Source: Caulobacter sp. AP07
Lineage (GTDB): Bacteria > Pseudomonadota > Alphaproteobacteria > Caulobacterales > Caulobacteraceae
Assembly (NCBI RefSeq): GCF_000281955.1
Contig: NZ_AKKF01000135.1
Location: forward strand, 1 to 34,658
Length of the DNA stretch: 34,658 nt
Direction: 5' to 3'
The position numbers were made by a program, and so were the translations under genes. The notes below the pieces were generated by a model. The model ran no database searches. It saw only the letters and a program-made list of their open reading frames with translations, and was not told where the DNA came from. Positions 1 to 7,885 of this stretch are shown piece by piece (position 1 is the first letter of the stretch; each line of letters starts with the position of its first letter).

Positions 1-46
1 CGCCGCGACCGGCCCTTCGGCTGATCGCGGCTTCGATGTCTATCGA

Positions 47-98
47 CCCCTCCCCCGACCTCCTTCGGAGGCCACCCTCTCCCACAAGGGGAGAGGGA
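47..98. repeat. Palindromic intergenic repeat, family B
   Basis: This GC-rich palindromic stretch lies just past the ccrM stop codon. It shares the core CGACCTCCTTCGGAGGCCAC followed by a CTCTCCC/GGGAGAG hairpin with a copy near 22560-22604. Position and hairpin fit a 3' end or terminator role for ccrM, but there is no clear T-tract. The bases before it (1-46) show nothing I can assign. Confidence 0.7.
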
Positions 99-104
99 TC
101 AGGC

Positions 105-1193
<1,089 letters not shown>

Positions 1194-1203
1194 TCAAAAA
1201 CAC

Positions 1204-1310
1204 TGAGCGGAATCATGAGTCTTGATGGTTACGCTGGGGTGAACGGGCATGGTTACCCGCCCGTTAACCCCGCCCGAAACCTGTGGAATGAGTCCGATCG
1301 GACTCAGAAA
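1204..1310 (-). promoter_or_regulatory. ccrM control region: CtrA-like box and four GANTC sites
   Basis: Read on the minus strand, 1267-1253 is TTAACGGGCGGGTAA, which matches the CtrA consensus TTAA-N7-TTAA at 7 of 8 bases. GANTC sites lie at 1210-1214 (GAATC), 1217-1221 (GAGTC), 1290-1294 (GAGTC) and 1301-1305 (GACTC). The first two fall between the CtrA-like box and the start codon, where they would be in the transcribed leader. The last two lie upstream and form an inverted pair. In C. crescentus, ccrM is known to be activated by CtrA and shut off through GANTC methylation in its leader, so this layout matches. The transcription start itself cannot be seen. Confidence 0.8.
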
Positions 1311-1386
1311 TCGCCGGCGGGACGCGTTTGGCCTTGATGTTCTTGTATTGTTCTGAAAGGGTTCGAGGCAGGAACGCGAGGGCGCC

Positions 1387-2025
1387 ATGGCGGTCATCCG
1401 AGGCTATATCGCCGCCAGCCTGGACGGCTACGTGGCCGACGCCGCGGGCGGAGTGGACTGGCTGGCGCCCTATGCGGCCGTCGACGGCGGCTACCGCGAC
1501 TTCATCGACCAGGTCGGCACGGTGGTGATGGGCCGGCGCACCCACGATCAGATTCCCAGCCTCGGCCTGGGTTGGCCCTATGCCGGCAAGCGCGGCCTGG
1601 TGGTGACCTCCGGACCCGGCGCCAGCGTCCAGCCCGGGACGCGGTTCTGGACCGCCGGCCTGCCGGCCCTGATCGGCTGTCTGCGCGACCTGGACGACGG
1701 CGACGCCTGGGTGGTGGGCGGCGCGACGCTGCTGGCGGCGATGATCGCGGCCGGGGCGCTGGACCGGCTGGAACTGCTGGTCGCGCCGCTGCTGCTGGGC
1801 GAGGGGACACGGCTGTTTCCGCCGCCGGTGCGCGGGCTGAAGGGCATGGCGCTCAACCGCGTCGAGGCGCTGGAGCGGGGGATGGTGCGGCTGGACTATG
1901 GGCTGAGCTATCGGCCGGTCAAAAGATCCGCCGCCGCACAACCTCCGTCATCCCCCGGTCTATCCGGGGGACCCAAGCTGGATCAGCCACCTCGGCTTGG
2001 GTCCCCCGAACAAGTCGGGGGATGA
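1387..2025 (+). CDS. RibD C-terminal/dihydrofolate reductase-like protein
   Basis: About 180 residues of a RibD_C/DHFR-like fold: an N-terminal strand IRGYIAASLDGYVAD, a middle VVMGRRTHDQI segment, and the NADPH-site-like WVVGGATLLAAMIAAG followed by ELLVAPLLLGEGTRLF. Family members are NADPH-dependent reductases of mostly unknown substrate, so no specific reaction is claimed. The native domain seems to end near LDYGLSYRPV (about position 1920). The last ~35 residues (rich in P, S and G) are read from the palindromic repeat at 1946-2027, and the stop codon comes from that repeat. The ATG at 1387 is preceded by a weak purine-rich GAGG. Divergent from ccrM, convergent with rnhB. Confidence 0.85.
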   Translation: MAVIRGYIAASLDGYVADAAGGVDWLAPYAAVDGGYRDFIDQVGTVVMGRRTHDQIPSLGLGWPYAGKRGLVVTSGPGASVQPGTRFWTAGLPALIGCLRDLDDGDAWVVGGATLLAAMIAAGALDRLELLVAPLLLGEGTRLFPPPVRGLKGMALNRVEALERGMVRLDYGLSYRPVKRSAAAQPPSSPGLSGGPKLDQPPRLGSPEQVGG

Positions 2026-2027
2026 CG
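1946..2027. repeat. GTCATCCC palindromic repeat (family A), copy 1
   Basis: It begins CGTCATCCCCCGG and ends GTCGGGGGATGACG, with internal ACCCAAGC/GCTTGGGT arms, so it is an imperfect inverted repeat of about 80 bp. Related copies lie at 2768-2896, 3574-3677, 5793-5874 and 10953-11048. It overlaps the 3' end of the upstream reductase ORF and separates that gene from convergent rnhB. Confidence 0.85.
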
Positions 2028-2061
2028 ACGTGAGGGGCGTCGGGGATGACGGTTTGGGTCG

Positions 2062-2703
2062 CTAGTCGCCCAGCTCCCCCGCCAGCGCCAGCTTGACCGG
2101 CGCCCAGCCCATCCGGTGGATCGGCGACGGGCCCAGGCGGCGCAGGCCCTCGACATGGACGGCGGCGTGGTAGCCCTTGTGACCGGCGAAGCCGTAGCCG
2201 GGATAGACGGCGTCCATCTCGACCATGATCCGGTCGCGGGCTTCCTTGGCCAGGATCGAGGCGGCGGCGATCGAGCACGACAGGCTGTCGCCCTTGATCA
2301 CCGTCTTGACCGCGCAGGGCAGCTTGAAGGCGTAGTTTCCGTCCACCAAGGCGAAGGCCGGCGCGACCGCCAGGCCCTCGACGGCCCGGCGCATCGCCAG
2401 GCCGGCGGCATGCAGGATGTTGAGTTCCTCGATCTCCTCGGTGCTGGCCAGGCCCACGCACCAGGCGATCGCTGTGTCCTTGATCTCGATCTCCAGGGCC
2501 GCGCGGGCCTTGGCGGTCAGCTTCTTGGAATCGTTGAGGCCCTTGGGGATCCGGGCCGGATCGAGGATCACCGCCCCGGCGCTGACCGGCCCGGCCCACG
2601 GACCCCGGCCGGCCTCGTCCACGCCGCAGACCAGGCCCGGGCCGCAGGCGGCTTCCAGCATCATGTCGGGGCCGGCGAGGGCTTTGGCGGGGGACTTGGG
2701 CAT
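2062..2703 (-). CDS. rnhB: Ribonuclease HII
   Basis: Endoribonuclease that cuts the RNA strand of RNA-DNA hybrids and nicks at single misincorporated ribonucleotides. The family signature is clear: [15 protein letters not shown] (catalytic D29-E30 and the GRG motif), [14 protein letters not shown] (third acidic residue, about 121) and the SILAKEARD segment (fourth acidic residue). The 213-aa length is normal for bacterial RNase HII. The start at 2703 gives [11 protein letters not shown], a short tail before the conserved core at about residue 24. Flanked on both sides by family A repeats; its neighbours ccrM and tag are also DNA-maintenance genes, but no operon is evident because of the repeat-filled gaps. 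Confidence 0.95.
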   Translation of the reverse strand: MPKSPAKALAGPDMMLEAACGPGLVCGVDEAGRGPWAGPVSAGAVILDPARIPKGLNDSKKLTAKARAALEIEIKDTAIAWCVGLASTEEIEELNILHAAGLAMRRAVEGLAVAPAFALVDGNYAFKLPCAVKTVIKGDSLSCSIAAASILAKEARDRIMVEMDAVYPGYGFAGHKGYHAAVHVEGLRRLGPSPIHRMGWAPVKLALAGELGD

Positions 2704-2767
2704 GACGGCGGTTTAGGCGGATTTGGTGGGAATGGGAATCCTGAAGCCGGGTCCCATTCATATCAAC

Positions 2768-2896
2768 CGTCATCCCGGGCCTTGTGCCCGGGACCCCTCT
2801 GTCCGCCGCAAGGGCAGGGGGTGTGGCGCGCCAGCGCGCCAATGCACTTCACTGTCGGCTGAACCAGGGGTCCCGGGCACAAGGCCCGGGATGACG
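2768..2896. repeat. GTCATCCC palindromic repeat (family A), copy 2
   Basis: Outer arms CGTCATCCCGGGCCTTGTGC and its complement ending GGGATGACGG enclose a shorter inner sequence rich in GCGCGCCA. It is a variant of family A in which the loop lacks the ACCCAAGC arm. It fills the gap between tag and rnhB, both on the minus strand. Confidence 0.8.
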
Positions 2897-2925
2897 GTTG
2901 AGAAGTGAGGCGGAGTAGAAGGCCC

Positions 2926-3513
2926 CTACCGCGCCAGCTTGCGGCATTCCTCATGCCGGAAGCACGTCGTGAAGTGGTCGTTCACCAGCCCCGTGGCCTG
3001 CATGAAGGCGTAGACGATCACCGGGCCGCAGTACTTGTAGCCCCTGGCCTTCAGCATCTTGGCCATGTCGACGGCCAGGGGCGTCTGGGCCGGGACGCCG
3101 GTGGCGGCGGTCCACTGGCTCTGGATCGGCGCGCCGCCGACCATGTCCCACAGCAGGGTTCCCAGGTCCTCGCCGCGATCGCGCATGTCGCAATAGATCT
3201 TCGCGCCGGAGATCGCCGCGTCGATCTTGCCGTTCGAGCGGATGATGCCAGCGTCGGCCATCAGCCGGGCGCGGTCGGCCTCGCCGAACCGGGCCACCTT
3301 GTCCGGGTCGAAATTGGCGAAGGCGGCGCGGAACGCCTCGCGCTTGCGCAGGATGGTGATCCACGACAGCCCGGCCTGGAAGCCGTCCAGCACCAGCTTC
3401 TCCCACAGGGCGCGGGAGTCGTACTCCGGCACGCCCCATTCGGTGTCGTGATAGGCCTCGTAGAACGGGTCGCCGTTCATGCCGCGCCAGGTGCAGCGTT
3501 GGATCTCGGTCAT
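2926..3513 (-). CDS. tag: DNA-3-methyladenine glycosylase I
   Basis: Base-excision repair enzyme that releases 3-methyladenine from alkylated DNA. It aligns along its whole length with the Tag family: RCTW near the start, AYHDTEWGVPE, the helix-hairpin-helix LDGFQAGLSWITILRKRE, AGIIRSNGKI, and the C-terminal YKYCGPVIVYAFMQATGLVND. The four zinc ligands of the family are present (C7, H22, then H and C in the NDHFTTCFRHEEC tail). The residue at the position of E. coli Glu38 is Asp43, a conservative change. 195 aa is the normal length. It lies between two family A repeats and probably has its own promoter. Confidence 0.95.
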   Translation of the reverse strand: MTEIQRCTWRGMNGDPFYEAYHDTEWGVPEYDSRALWEKLVLDGFQAGLSWITILRKREAFRAAFANFDPDKVARFGEADRARLMADAGIIRSNGKIDAAISGAKIYCDMRDRGEDLGTLLWDMVGGAPIQSQWTAATGVPAQTPLAVDMAKMLKARGYKYCGPVIVYAFMQATGLVNDHFTTCFRHEECRKLAR

Positions 3514-3573
3514 GGGGCGGAGCTTGGCTTAGGTCGCCGATGATTTCCAGAACTTTTCAGGAACACCCTCCGT

Positions 3574-3677
3574 CGTCATCCCCCGACTTGTTCGGGGAAC
3601 CCAAGCCGAGCCGGCGGCGGCGTTCTTGCGAGATGTCAGCCGCCGCTTGGGTCCCCCGCATAAAGCGGGGGATGACG
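3574..3677. repeat. GTCATCCC palindromic repeat (family A), copy 3
   Basis: It starts CGTCATCCCCCGACTTGTTC and ends GCGGGGGATGACG. Internal ACCCAAGC and GCTTGGGT arms flank a loop of about 35 bases. It sits between the ygfZ-like stop and the tag start, both on the minus strand. Confidence 0.85.
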
Positions 3678-3685
3678 AACGTGAG

Positions 3686-4486
3686 TTAGGATGCCGGCGT
3701 CGGCGCCGGAACCCACGCCGGCCAGTCCACCGTCACCGCCCGTCCGTCCGCCGTCAGCGCCGCGCCGTCGATGCGGTCCAGCCGCAGCAAGGCCATGGCC
3801 CGGCCGTCGCGGCCCGACAGCACCTCGCCGGCCCGAAGCTCGCCGGCCAGCACCTCGGCGCCGAAGGCCGGCGGCGGGCCGGCGAAGGCGATCGGCAGCA
3901 TGCGGTTCTTGATCGTCCCGCGCCGCTTCATCCGGCTGGTGGTCTCCTGGCCGACGAAGCAGCCCTTCTTGAAGTCGATGCCGTTCAGCAGGTCGAAATC
4001 GGCCTCGATCGGATAGGTCCTGTCGATTCCCCAGTCGGCGGGGCCGGGCACGCCCAGGGCCAGGCGATGAGCGTCGTAGTCGTCTTCGGTGGCGGTGACG
4101 GCGAGGTCGCGGGTGTAGAGTCGCGAGCCCAGGGCGGGCAGGCGCGGATCGGCGAAGCCGCCGGTCGTGGGCCAGACGGCGAAGACCGTCAGATTCAGGC
4201 TGGTCAGTTCCACCTTGGCCCGCAGCCGATACATCGTCAGGCGTGCGAAGATCGCGTCGCGATGCTCGCCCGCGACATCCAGCAGAACCCCGTCGGGCGT
4301 CCCAGCCGCGAACAGGTCGTACAACAGGCGCCCTTGCGGCGTGAGCAGGCCGGAAAAGCGCAGCTCGCCGTCGGCCAGGGCCTCGATCTCCTGGGTCAGC
4401 AGCCCGTTGAGGAAGCTTTTGGTGTCCGGGCCGGTCACGGCGATGACGGCGCGGCTGTCGAGGCGGGCGATCTGACTCTGGCTCAT
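3686..4486 (-). CDS. ygfZ: YgfZ/GcvT-type folate-binding protein (Fe-S cluster repair)
   Basis: Tetrahydrofolate-binding protein of the YgfZ/IBA57 family, which helps assembly or repair of certain Fe-S enzymes. The diagnostic motif KGCFVGQE is present two thirds of the way in, followed by TSRMKRRGTIKNRML. The N-terminal domain has GPDTKSFLNGLLTQEIEAL and LLTPQGRLLYDLF, typical of the GcvT-like fold. I chose the ATG at 4486 (MSQSQIARLDSRAVIAVTG), since the conserved region begins there. An in-frame ATG three codons earlier (4495) and a possible start at 4513 also exist, and ribosome-site evidence does not settle it. From 4486 it is 266 aa. Divergent from the glycosyltransferase at 4595. Confidence 0.9.
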   Translation of the reverse strand: MSQSQIARLDSRAVIAVTGPDTKSFLNGLLTQEIEALADGELRFSGLLTPQGRLLYDLFAAGTPDGVLLDVAGEHRDAIFARLTMYRLRAKVELTSLNLTVFAVWPTTGGFADPRLPALGSRLYTRDLAVTATEDDYDAHRLALGVPGPADWGIDRTYPIEADFDLLNGIDFKKGCFVGQETTSRMKRRGTIKNRMLPIAFAGPPPAFGAEVLAGELRAGEVLSGRDGRAMALLRLDRIDGAALTADGRAVTVDWPAWVPAPTPAS

Positions 4487-4594
4487 GCCTTCCATGTGGC
4501 AAGACGGACGCACTCGCGCCAGTGCTTAACGAATAGAAAGCTGAGCTGTTATCGAGGGATGCGCCGACTCGCAGCAGGCTTTATACATTCGCCG

Positions 4595-5788
4595 ATGACA
4601 CAGCGGGCCTTCCCGATTCTCTTCATCACCGCCACGCGTATCGGCGACGCCGTGCTGTCGTCCGGCCTGATCAGGTTCCTGGCCGACCAGATTCCCAACG
4701 CCCGCTTCACCATCGTCGCCGGCCCCCTGGCCGCGCCGCTGTTCGCCCATGTGCCCGGTCTCGACCGGGTGATCGTCATGGAGAAGGGCAAGGGCAAGGG
4801 CCACTGGTTCAAGCTGTGGAACCAGGTGCGCCACAGGAAGTGGGGCCTGGTCGTCGACCTGCGCGGTTCCGGCACCGCCCTGTTCCTGCGCCGCGAGAAG
4901 CGGGCGATCTGGAAGAAGGCGCTGGGCGAGCCGGTCCACAAGGTGATCGACGCCGCCCGGGTGCTGAAGCTGGAGGGCGACCCGCCCAGTCCGCACCTCT
5001 ACATCACCCCCGAGGTCCAGGCCTTGGCCGACCAGATGCTGGCCCCCCGCCCGGGCGAGCCGGACGGGCCGATCCTGGCCGTCGGCCCCGCCGCCAACTG
5101 GGTGGGCAAGATCTGGCCGATCGAGCGCTTCGCCCAGACCGCCGCCCAACTGCTGGGTCCGCAGAGCCCCTTGGCCGGCGGCCGGCTGCTGATCATGGGC
5201 GGTCCCGGCGACAGCCGCATGGTCGAGGAGCTGCGCATGGCCTCGGCCCGCGGCCGCTATGTCGACCTGACCGGCAAGGTCGACCTGCTGACCGCCTATG
5301 CGGCCCTGAAGCGCGCCGACCTGTTCATCGGCAACGACAGCGGCCTGATGCACATCGCCGCCGCCGCCGGCGTCCCGACCATCGGCCTGTTCGGTCCCTC
5401 CGACGAGCGCCGCTACGCGCCATGGGGCCCGCACACCCGGGCGGTGCGCGGGCCGCGCACGCTGGACCAGTTCCTGGCGGTGGATCCCGACCTCTCGCAA
5501 GCCATCCGCCACATGAGCGACCTGCCGGTGGCCACGGTGGTGCGGGCGGCCAAGGCGCTGCTGGCCGAGGTGAAGGCTGGAGCCCTGGCCGAGGCCGAAG
5601 CCGCGCTGGCCGTCGAGCCCGAGCCGATCGAGGAAGACGCCGCCGAACTGGCGGTCGAGGACGCGGCGACCACGCCGGAGCTCTATCCGGTGGTCGAGGA
5701 CGCGGAGCCGGACGCCGACCATCAACCCGCCGAACCGCCGATCGAGGCGCCGGCTTCCGAAGGCGCGATCGAGGCGGATCGACCCTAA
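4595..5788 (+). CDS. Glycosyltransferase family 9 (heptosyltransferase-like)
   Basis: ADP-heptose:LPS heptosyltransferase-type protein, presumably acting on lipopolysaccharide core or a related glycan on the cytoplasmic side of the inner membrane. N-terminal ILFITATRIGDAVLSSGLIR is the GT9 start signature. The C-terminal nucleotide-sugar site reads DLFIGNDSGLMHIAAAAGVP then TIGLFGPSDERRYAPWGP (about residues 243-285). The reading frame is open far upstream, but homology begins at ATG 4595 (MTQRAFPIL). The last ~75 residues are an acidic, Ala/Glu/Pro-rich, probably disordered tail absent from typical GT9 enzymes. The acceptor sugar cannot be told from sequence. Product 397 aa. Confidence 0.88.
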   Translation: MTQRAFPILFITATRIGDAVLSSGLIRFLADQIPNARFTIVAGPLAAPLFAHVPGLDRVIVMEKGKGKGHWFKLWNQVRHRKWGLVVDLRGSGTALFLRREKRAIWKKALGEPVHKVIDAARVLKLEGDPPSPHLYITPEVQALADQMLAPRPGEPDGPILAVGPAANWVGKIWPIERFAQTAAQLLGPQSPLAGGRLLIMGGPGDSRMVEELRMASARGRYVDLTGKVDLLTAYAALKRADLFIGNDSGLMHIAAAAGVPTIGLFGPSDERRYAPWGPHTRAVRGPRTLDQFLAVDPDLSQAIRHMSDLPVATVVRAAKALLAEVKAGALAEAEAALAVEPEPIEEDAAELAVEDAATTPELYPVVEDAEPDADHQPAEPPIEAPASEGAIEADRP

Positions 5789-5792
5789 CGCC

Positions 5793-5874
5793 CGTCATCC
5801 CCCGCTTCATGCGGGGGACCCAAGCTGACCTGGCAGGTTTGGCTTGGGTCCCCCGAACAAGTCGGGGGATGACG
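5793..5874. repeat. GTCATCCC palindromic repeat (family A), copy 4
   Basis: CGTCATCCCCCGCTTCATGC to GTCGGGGGATGACG, with ACCCAAGC/GCTTGGGT inner arms. It lies 4 bases after the glycosyltransferase stop, where it could act as a transcript 3' end structure. Confidence 0.85.
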
Positions 5875-5958
5875 ACTGTTTGTTGGTCGGGAGAGAAGTT
5901 AGTTGATCACGGAGGGCCCCGGACCTAGACCGCCTCCAACCCTCGCAGGAGCCGCCCC

Positions 5959-7293
5959 ATGACCCAGACCTTCGACCTGATCGTGCGCGGCGGCGAGGTG
6001 GTCAACCACGCGGGCCGCGGCTTCACCGACATCGGGGTGCGGAACGGCAAGATCGTCGCCATCGGCGACCTGTCGCGGGCCTCGGCCGGCGAAGTGTTCG
6101 ACGCGACCGGGCTCACGGTGCTGCCCGGCGTCATCGACAGCCAGGTCCATTTCCGCGAGCCGGGCCTGGAGTGGAAGGAAGACCTGGAGAGCGGCTCGCG
6201 CGGCGCGGCCCTGGGCGGAGTGGTGGCGGTGTTCGAGATGCCCAACACCGAGCCGACCACCACCGACCCCGACGCCCTGGCCGACAAGCTGGCCCGCGCC
6301 AAGGGCCGCATGCACACCGATCACGCCTTCTATGTGGGCGGCACCCACGAGAACGCGACGTTCCTGGGCGAGCTGGAGCGCCTGCCGGGCTGCTGCGGCA
6401 TCAAGGTGTTCATGGGCGCCTCGACCGGCACCTTGCTGGTGCAGGACGACGAGGGGGTCGAGAACGTGCTGCGGCACGTCAACCGCCGCGCCGCCTTCCA
6501 TTCCGAGGACGAGTACCGCCTGGCCGAGCGCCGCTCGCTGGCCCGGCCCGGCGACTGGACCAGCCACCCGGAGGTCCGCGACGCCCAGGCCGCCCTGCAG
6601 TCGACCCACCGCCTGGTCGGCATCGCCAAGCGCCTGGGCAAGCGCATCCACGTGCTGCACGTCACCACCCACCAGGAGATCGATTTCCTGGCCAAGAACA
6701 AGGACGTCGCCAGCGTCGAGGTCACGCCCCAGCACCTGACCCTGGTCGCCCCCGAGGCCTATGAGCGGCTGAAGGGCTTCGCCCAGATGAACCCGCCGAT
6801 CCGCTCGGCCGAACACGTGGCCGGGGTCTGGCGCGGCATCGAGACCGGCATCGCCGACGTGCTGGGCAGCGACCACGCCCCCCACACCCGCGAGGAGAAG
6901 GCCCGGCCCTATCCGGCCTCGCCCTCGGGCATGCCCGGCGTCCAGACGCTGGTGCCGATCATGCTGACGCATGTGGTGGATGGCCGGCTGAGCCTGGAGC
7001 GCTTCGTCGACCTGACCAGCCATGGGGTCAACCGGGTGTTCGGCCTGGCCGACAAGGGCCGCATCGCCGAGGGCTACGACGCCGACTTCACCATCGTCGA
7101 CATGAAGGCCAGGCGGACCATCACCCACGACTGGATGGCCACCCGCTCGGGCTGGACCCCGTTCGACGGCTTCGAGGCCAAGGCCTGGCCGGTGGCGACC
7201 ATCGTGCGGGGCACGGTGGTGATGCGCGACGACGAGATCGTGGCGGAGGGGACGGGCGCGCCGGTGCGGTTCCTGGAGACGCTGGCGGGGTAG
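5959..7293 (+). CDS. pyrC: Dihydroorotase-family amidohydrolase
   Basis: Amidohydrolase-superfamily enzyme of the dihydroorotase type (cyclisation of carbamoyl-aspartate to dihydroorotate in pyrimidine synthesis). Landmarks: PGVIDSQVHFREPG (residues 57-69), FEMPNTEPTTT, GIKVFMGAS with the candidate carboxylated Lys149, AFHSEDEYR (H181), HVLHVTT (H231/H234) and VLGSDHAPHTREEK (D305), then ASPSGMPGVQTLVP. Oddity: the first His of the usual HxH metal pair is Gln62. This QVHFREPG form is, as I recall, shared by a group of alphaproteobacterial proteins annotated as dihydroorotase, so it is probably not decay, but it leaves the exact reaction less certain. AGGAG precedes the ATG at 5959. 444 aa, full length. 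No pyrB is adjacent in this window. Confidence 0.85.
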   Translation: MTQTFDLIVRGGEVVNHAGRGFTDIGVRNGKIVAIGDLSRASAGEVFDATGLTVLPGVIDSQVHFREPGLEWKEDLESGSRGAALGGVVAVFEMPNTEPTTTDPDALADKLARAKGRMHTDHAFYVGGTHENATFLGELERLPGCCGIKVFMGASTGTLLVQDDEGVENVLRHVNRRAAFHSEDEYRLAERRSLARPGDWTSHPEVRDAQAALQSTHRLVGIAKRLGKRIHVLHVTTHQEIDFLAKNKDVASVEVTPQHLTLVAPEAYERLKGFAQMNPPIRSAEHVAGVWRGIETGIADVLGSDHAPHTREEKARPYPASPSGMPGVQTLVPIMLTHVVDGRLSLERFVDLTSHGVNRVFGLADKGRIAEGYDADFTIVDMKARRTITHDWMATRSGWTPFDGFEAKAWPVATIVRGTVVMRDDEIVAEGTGAPVRFLETLAG

Positions 7294-7302
7294 GCTCACC
7301 CA

Positions 7303-7419
7303 CTTGCCCCCACCTGACCGCTTCGCGGTCTGTCCACCCCCATAGGGGGCGGAGCCTTCGCGGTGCGGCTCTTCCCCCTCTGGGGGAAGACGGTCGCGAA
7401 GCGACCTGTAGGGGGCAAG
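7303..7419. repeat. Palindromic repeat, family C, copy 1
   Basis: Outer arms CTTGCCCCCACCTGACCGCT and its near complement ending GTAGGGGGCAAG, with an inner CCCCCTCTGGGGG hairpin. It fills most of the gap between the dihydroorotase stop and the ECF-type promoter. Copies of the same general type are at 14079-14209 and 34592-34636. Confidence 0.75.
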
Positions 7420-7450
7420 TCCGACGCCCCTCGACTTTTTTCCCGCGACC

Positions 7451-7477
7451 TGTCGAATCCCCCACGCCCCGCGCGTC
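7451..7477 (+). promoter_or_regulatory. ECF42-type promoter for the DGPF-sigma operon
   Basis: TGTCGA at 7451-7456 and CGTC at 7474-7477 are separated by 17 bases, and the -10 lies 48 bases before the ATG of the DGPF gene. ECF42 sigma factors are reported to recognise TGTCGA (-35) and CG(A/T)C (-10) upstream of their own DGPF operons. The match to the adjacent sigma gene points to autoregulation. Confidence 0.7.
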
Positions 7478-7525
7478 TCTCCCTCGAAGCGCCGCGACGG
7501 TCGCGCGCCCGATGGAGAACCACCC

Positions 7526-7879
7526 ATGGAATACGCTCTGGTCATCTACGAGGACGAGGCCGTCTATGGCGAAGAAGGCAGCCAGGTCTGGCTGGATATC
7601 TTCGCCCAGCACGAAGCCTTCGCCGCCGAGCTGGTCGAGAAGGGCCTGCTGCGGGGCGGGGCGGGCCTGAAGCCCACCAACACCGCCACCACGGTGCGCA
7701 AGGTCGCCGGCCAGCACGCCCTGCATGACGGGCCGTTCGCCGAGAGCAAGGAGCAGTTGGGCGGCTTCTATGTGATCGAGGTTCCCGACCTCGACGCCGC
7801 CCTGGCCTGGGCGCGCAAGCTGCCGCTGACGGCCGACGGCGCGGTCGAGGTCCGCCCGGTGCTCGCGGGCTCGACGTAA
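7526..7879 (+). CDS. DGPF-domain (YCII-related) protein
   Basis: Small 117-aa protein of the YCII/DGPF family. The hallmark reads HDGPFAESKEQLGGFYVIEV (about residues 70-89), followed by the DLDAALAWARKLP helix and VEVRPVL strand. Such proteins are dimeric ferredoxin-like folds and are regularly encoded next to ECF42 sigma factors; their biochemical role is not settled. It is first in a two-gene operon, 6 bases before the sigma factor ATG, and behind a matching ECF42-type promoter. The start MEYALVIYEDE at 7526 follows GGAGAACCACCC, an acceptable ribosome site. Confidence 0.92.
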   Translation: MEYALVIYEDEAVYGEEGSQVWLDIFAQHEAFAAELVEKGLLRGGAGLKPTNTATTVRKVAGQHALHDGPFAESKEQLGGFYVIEVPDLDAALAWARKLPLTADGAVEVRPVLAGST

Positions 7880-7885
7880 GCGCCG

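Noticed and set aside
3626..4594. Upstream extension of the glycosyltransferase frame by 323 codons
   Set aside because: It runs antisense through the ygfZ-like gene and a repeat, and GT9 homology starts at 4595.
1946..5874. CRISPR array made of the GTCATCCC repeats
   Set aside because: Copies are far apart, differ inside, are palindromic over about 80-130 bp, and have genes between them.
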